Positions 59,632 to 64,000 of a stretch of 64,000 nt of DNA are shown piece after piece. The notes under the pieces are model-generated. The model searched no databases. It had not been told where the DNA came from and saw only the letters and a program-made list of their open reading frames with translations. Positions within the stretch are counted from its first letter, which is position 1; each line of letters opens with the position of its first letter. Position numbers and translations under genes: made by a program. The DNA is from Begonia masoniana (lineage: Eukaryota; Streptophyta; Magnoliopsida; Cucurbitales; Begoniaceae). Location of the stretch: assembly GCA_022432975.1 (NCBI GenBank), contig CM039508.1, positions 19,185,779 through 19,249,778 of the forward strand, given 5' to 3'.

Positions 59632-59907
59632 GAGAACGGACTGTCTCTTGCAAAACAGAGACAGTCTGTTCTCAAGATTGGACTGTCTCTGTCTTGCAGA
59701 GACAGTCCGTTCAAGAATTTTGCCTAGAACGGACTGTCTCTTCAATCAAGAGACAGTCTGTTCTTGATTGAAGAGACAGTCCGTTCCCGAATTTTGCCTA
59801 GAACGGACTGTCTCTGGATTGAAGAGACAGTCCGTTCTTGAATTTTGCTCGTTGTTTTAAATTAGGGCTAGAACGGACGGACTCTCTTAAGAAGAGTCCG
59901 TCCGTTC
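59632..59907. repeat. Array of hairpins built on GAACGGACTGTCTCT
   Basis: Inverted repeats lie at 59632-59673, 59680-59708, 59727-59786 (24-bp perfect arms, 12-base spacer), 59801-59837 (15-bp arms) and 59871-59907 (15-bp arms, a different core GAACGGACGGACTCT). All share GGAC/GTCC ends. They lie between the terminal repeat start and the transposase leader. Confidence 0.95.
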
Positions 59908-60245
59908 TTTCGTATATATCACAAACAGAGAGCTTTTATTGCGCAGAAAACAGAAAACACTCTCGTTGCGATTTTCTCTCCGACGTTCACGACGATCTTT
60001 TCCCAGAGGGATCGATTTTCTCTCCAACCTTCGGCTCCCATAAATTTGACGGGATTGATTTTCTTTCCAACTTGCGACGATCTTTTTCCATAAATTTGAC
60101 CGAAATTTACTCTAGGGTATGAATTCATCGTTTGTAATTTATTTCGTTCAATTATTAGGTAACAAATTTGAGATATATCCCTATTTTTCACAGAGAGAAC
60201 GGTCACTACCGTCTGACACTGCGTCCGATCTCTAGAATTGTAATC

Positions 60246-60309
60246 CAATCTTGTGCTCTGTGCTCTGTGCTCTATTCTCTGTTCTCTGTTCTCTGTTCTT
60301 TGTTCTCTG
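60246..60309 (+). repeat. TGTGCTC/TGTTCTC microsatellite
   Basis: Seven-base CTCTGTG/CTCTGTT units repeated in the leader of the transposase gene. Confidence 0.85.
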
Positions 60310-60445
60310 ACGATTCGGCCAAAATTATTGCAGGTTATGTGTCAATTTTGAATTGATTTGTTTTGTTTTTGAATTGTTTGGTTAAAATTTACGATTTGTG
60401 CTGATTTTTTGAGCATTTAATAAAATTTGCAGTTATTCGTCAAAA

Positions 60446-62565
60446 ATGGCTGATGCAAATGAGCCTGCGAACATAGAGTGGTATATAGAGGATTGCGCTC
60501 CCATATACAGTGCTATTCATCCATTTGATCACTTAGAGGGTGAAGGAGAAATACAGGTGCATTCAGTATCACAAACTTTAGACGACGAGCTTCGTGAACC
60601 GTTTAATTCGGATGATGACGAGGCACAAAGCATACGAGTAAGGGTAGAAAATTCGGGTGATTTTGCTGTGGGTAGACAATATGGTTCTTTAATGGCCATT
60701 AGAGACGAAGTAAAAAGGTATGCTTTGCAAAAAAGATTTGATATCAGATTTGTTAAAAGTGAGACGAAGAGACTAACGGCAAAATGTCAAGGAGGAGATT
60801 GTAACTGGCATCTGCATGCTTCGGTCATGCAAAATGAGGCGACCTTCCAAATAAAGTCCTACCGTAACGATCACAACTGTGCAAGGACACTTGATAATCG
60901 ACACGCTTTGGCAAAGTGGTTGGCAACGTATTATTCAGATAGATTCAAGAGTCAACCTGACTGGCCCATTCCTGATATAATCGAGACAGTGAGGAAGGAA
61001 CATCAGGTGAACATTAAGCCAAGTCTTGCGAGAAGAGGAAGAACTGAAGCTAAAGAACTTAATTACGGGAGGAGCGAAGAACAATTTAAACTAGTGCGTT
61101 CGTACGCAGAAGAAATATTCAGATCAAATCCAGGTAGTATAGTGAAAATACATGGTCACGTGGTGGGTGAAGGGCGAGATGAGAATATGATATTTGAAAG
61201 AATGTACATATGTATAGCTGCTTGTGTGTCAGGTTTGTTGGAACAAGGCAGACCTATTATATGTTTAGATGGATGCCATCTGAAGGGCTTCTGCCCCGGC
61301 CAATTACTCACGGCCGTGAGTATTGATGGCAACAATGGCGTATATCCCATTGCTGTTACCAACGTGGAGACAGAATGCAAAGACTCATGGCTGTGGTTTT
61401 TGGAGTTATTGCAGGACGATTTAGGCATTGGCCTTGGACGAGGATAGACATTTGTGTCGGATCGACAAAAGGTATATATTATTATTATTATTATTATTAT
61501 TATTCGGGCATTGCAGTTGTATTGTTTTATACTGACTTTGTTTTCTTTAAAATTTCAGGGGCTGTTGGCTGCTGTGGATAACACATTTGGTTTAGCTAAA
61601 CATCGTTTTTGCCAGAGGCATATGTATTCAAACTTCAAAGGACGATTTCGGGGCATAGCGTATAGAGATGCTATGTGGAATGCAGCAAGGGCAACCACAC
61701 AGGAATATTTTGAGATAGCAATGAGGAAAGTGCATGAGATAAACCCGGATGCCCATGCATGGCTTCGAAGAACGCCCCCTAGCAGTTGGGCTACTCATGC
61801 GTTTTCACTAATTCCGAAGTGTGATTTGGGCTTGAACAATTTATGCGAGTCTTTCAATGCAGCTATATTGCCGGCCAGGGACAAACCAATCCTGACTATG
61901 TTCGAGATGATTCGAAAGACCATGATGACTCGAATTGTAAAAAAATACGAAGAGATGCTCAAGTCAGACGATGTATTGTGTCCTAAGATTAGGAAAAAGC
62001 TAGAGAATCTCAAACAAGCAGCTCACGGTTGGAGTGCTGAGTTAGCGGGAGACGCAAGGTTTGAGGTCAGCAACAACAACGAAAATTTTTCGTTGACCTG
62101 AATGAAGGTGTGTGCGCATGTCGGAGGTGGGAGCTTACTGGCATCCCATGTGTTCATGTCATTCCATGCTTTTATTTCATGAGAGAGCCGGTGGAAAATT
62201 TCGTCCATATATACTATCATCGGGATACATATTTAGAGATGTACTCAAATTTTATTCGTCCCATTAATGGCCAATAGATGTGGCCGGCAGCAGAGAATCG
62301 GATCCCAATCGTTCCACCCGAGAGAAGGCCCCAACCTAGTAGGCCGAAGAAGAAAAGAGTGCGCGATGTCTATGAGCCTTCTACGTCAATAATTTCTAAG
62401 AGGAAGTCTACGATGTCGTGTGGTAAATGTCGGCGTCAAGGGCATAACAGTCGCACATGTCCTGAGAGGGGATCCAGTTCAGGTGCTGCTGCTTCGCGTG
62501 ACACATTTATGGGTTTCCAGACATTAGACGGGACTCAGATATATTTTTTCACCTTACTCTCTTAA
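60446..62565 (+). pseudogene. MULE transposase (MURA/MuDR type), three breaks
   Basis: From ATG 60446: an acidic N-terminus, then the MuDR DNA-binding domain (VGRQYGSLMAIRDEVKRYA, then Cys/His residues in CQGGDCNWHLHASV and RNDHNC). The MULE catalytic domain has CLDGCHLKG, SDRQK and NLCESFNAAIL, carrying the likely acidic triad. A SWIM zinc finger (CACRRWELTGIPCVH) and a CCHC knuckle (CGKCRRQGHNSRTC) follow. An intron at 61472-61558 splits SDRQK|GLLAAVD. Breaks: TAG at 61445-61447, where relatives have tryptophan; a frameshift near 62081-62091, just before the SWIM finger; and TAG at 62275-62277. Downstream reading resumes at 62278. All domains are otherwise recognisable, so decay is recent. 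It might retain partial DNA-binding ability but not transposition. Confidence 0.9.
61472..61558 (+). other. Intron of MULE transposase (87 bp)
   Basis: GTATAT donor after AAG and TTTCAG acceptor before GGG, phase 0. It contains an ATT microsatellite. Its length is a multiple of three and it has no in-frame stop, so retention would not by itself break the frame. Confidence 0.75.
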
Positions 62566-64000
62566 CAAACTAAGATTATTATGTTCTAATATAACTGTCA
62601 TCGCGTGTAGGAATCTACTACACGTGGCCATGGAATATGATTATGGATCTCAAGCGATGACAAGGACATTCTGCAGCAGCTTCATTTTATGGATTTTGTC
62701 TATTGTAACCTAATTTATAGTAGTTAGTTTGATTTATTTTAGTTGGATGTAAATATATAGTAGTTACATGTAAATATATTAGTTTGATTTAGTTTAGTAG
62801 TTTGATTTAGTTTATTAGTTTGATATAGTAGTTACATGTAAATATATTAGTTTCTATTGTAACTAAAATAAACTTAGTTTGATTTATTTTAGTTGGATGT
62901 AAATATATAGTAGTTACATGACACATTTATGGGTTTCCAGATATTAGACGAGACTCAGGTATATTTTTTCACCTTACTCTCTTAACAAACTAAGATTATT
63001 ATGTTCTAATATAACTGTCATTGCGTGTAGGAATCTACTACACGCGGCCATGAAATATGATTATGGATCTCAGGCAATGACAAGGACATTCTGCAGCAGC
63101 TTCATTTTTATGGAATTTGTCTATTGTAACCTAATTTATAGTAGTTAGTTTGATTTATTTTAGTTGGATGTAAATATATAGTAGTTACATGTAAATATAT
63201 TATTTTGATTTAGTTTAGTAGTTTGATTTAGTTTATTAGTTTGATATAGTAGTTACATGTAAATATATTAGTTTCTATTGTAACTAAAATAAACTTAGTT
63301 TGATTTATTTTAGTTGGATGTAAATATATAGTAGTTACATGACACATTTATGGGTTTCCAGATATTAGACGGGACTCAGGTATATTTTTTCACCTTACTC
63401 TCTTAACAAACTAAGATTATTATGTTCTAATATAACTGTCATTGCATGTAGGAATCTACTACACGCGGCCATGGAATATAATTATGGATCTCAGGCGATG
63501 ACAAGGACATTCTGCAGCAGCTTCATTTTATGGATTTTGTCTATTGTAACCTAATTTATAGTAGTTAGTTTGATTTATTTTAGTTGGATGTAAATATATA
63601 GTAGTTACATGTAAATATATTAGTTTGATTTAGTTTAGTAGTTTGATTTAGTTTATTAGTTTGATATAGTAGTTACATGTAAATATATTAGTTTCTATTG
63701 TAACTAAAATAAACTTAGTTTGATTTATTTTAGTTGGATGTAAATATATAGTAGGTACATGACACATTTATGGGTTTCCAGATATTAGACGGGACTCAGA
63801 TATATTTTTTCACCTTACTCTCTTAACAAACTAAGATTATTATGTTCTAATATAACTGTCATTGTGTGTAGGAATCTACTACACGCGGCCATGGAATATG
63901 ATTATGGATCTCAGGCGATGACAAGGACATTTTGCAGCAGCTTCATTTTATGGATTTTGTCTATTGTAACCTAATTTATAGTAGTTAGTTTGATTTATTT
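62500..64000 (+). repeat. ~420-bp tandem repeats at the MULE 3' region
   Basis: Units begin GACACATTTATGGGTTTCCAG at 62500, 62920, 63341 and 63761; the last is cut by the window end. Unit one contains the end of the transposase reading frame; the others repeat it plus 3' sequence. Each has several GTAGTTACATGTAAATATA and TTAGTTTGATT stretches. Confidence 0.95.

Larger units (their letters stand above)
59481..64000 (+). mobile_element. Mutator-like element (MULE), right end beyond window
   Basis: Begins GGGAAATTATCGATTTGAAC, near-identical to the termini of the MITE at 22256-23096. It contains a hairpin array, a MURA-type transposase gene on the plus strand and ~420-bp tandem repeats. The right terminal repeat and target duplication are outside the window. 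Confidence 0.85.

Overview
The window is nuclear DNA of a flowering plant, most likely a eudicot. The evidence is an intronless cytosolic HSP70, a DYW-class pentatricopeptide-repeat (PPR) RNA-editing gene, plant Ty3/gypsy chromovirus, Ty1/copia, hAT and Mutator-like elements, and a Cassandra element with 5S rRNA-like LTRs. I cannot name the species. About 95% of the window is repeats or unassigned AT-rich DNA. Only two ordinary genes look intact. A run of 100 N at 48500-48599 means the two sides may not be truly adjacent.

Layout. 1-1252: 3' part of an LTR with internal subrepeats. 2291-14406: about 17 tandem copies of a ~720-bp monomer, itself resembling an LTR segment found near 47720-48387. 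14408-15250: decayed copia RT/RNase H. 16830-19008: HSP70 with a heat-shock-element promoter. 19606-21963: convergent DYW PPR gene, probable MEF29 orthologue. 22256-23096: Mutator-type MITE with a 9-bp target duplication. 24147-48387: a nest of LTR elements. Old LTR-like sequence G holds gypsy element C (24845-46864, TSD GAAGT). The left LTR of C is split by young gypsy element B (26574-37530, TSD TTAAG) and by solo LTR D (37640-40180, TSD CCATT). The right LTR of C preserves both empty sites.

48600-59480 holds copia remnants interrupted by hAT elements. hAT-1 (50737-55120, TSD TCTTATGT) contains solo LTR E (51709-54704), which contains a complete Cassandra element F (53758-54581, TSD TTGAG). 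hAT-2 is 55307-56051 (TSD TATCAAAT). A third hAT-like left end lies at 58919.

59481 to the window end is a Mutator-like element. It has a terminal repeat start, an array of perfect hairpins, a transposase gene with three visible breaks, and ~420-bp tandem repeats that run off the window. The MITE at 22256-23096 shares its terminal sequence with this element, so the two are probably related.

The two host genes are functionally unrelated as far as the sequence shows: one is a chaperone with a heat-type promoter, the other an organellar RNA-editing factor. No operon-like or biosynthetic cluster is present. The most interesting content is structural: how elements are nested, how an LTR piece became a satellite array, and how repeats expanded inside gag, LTRs and transposon ends.
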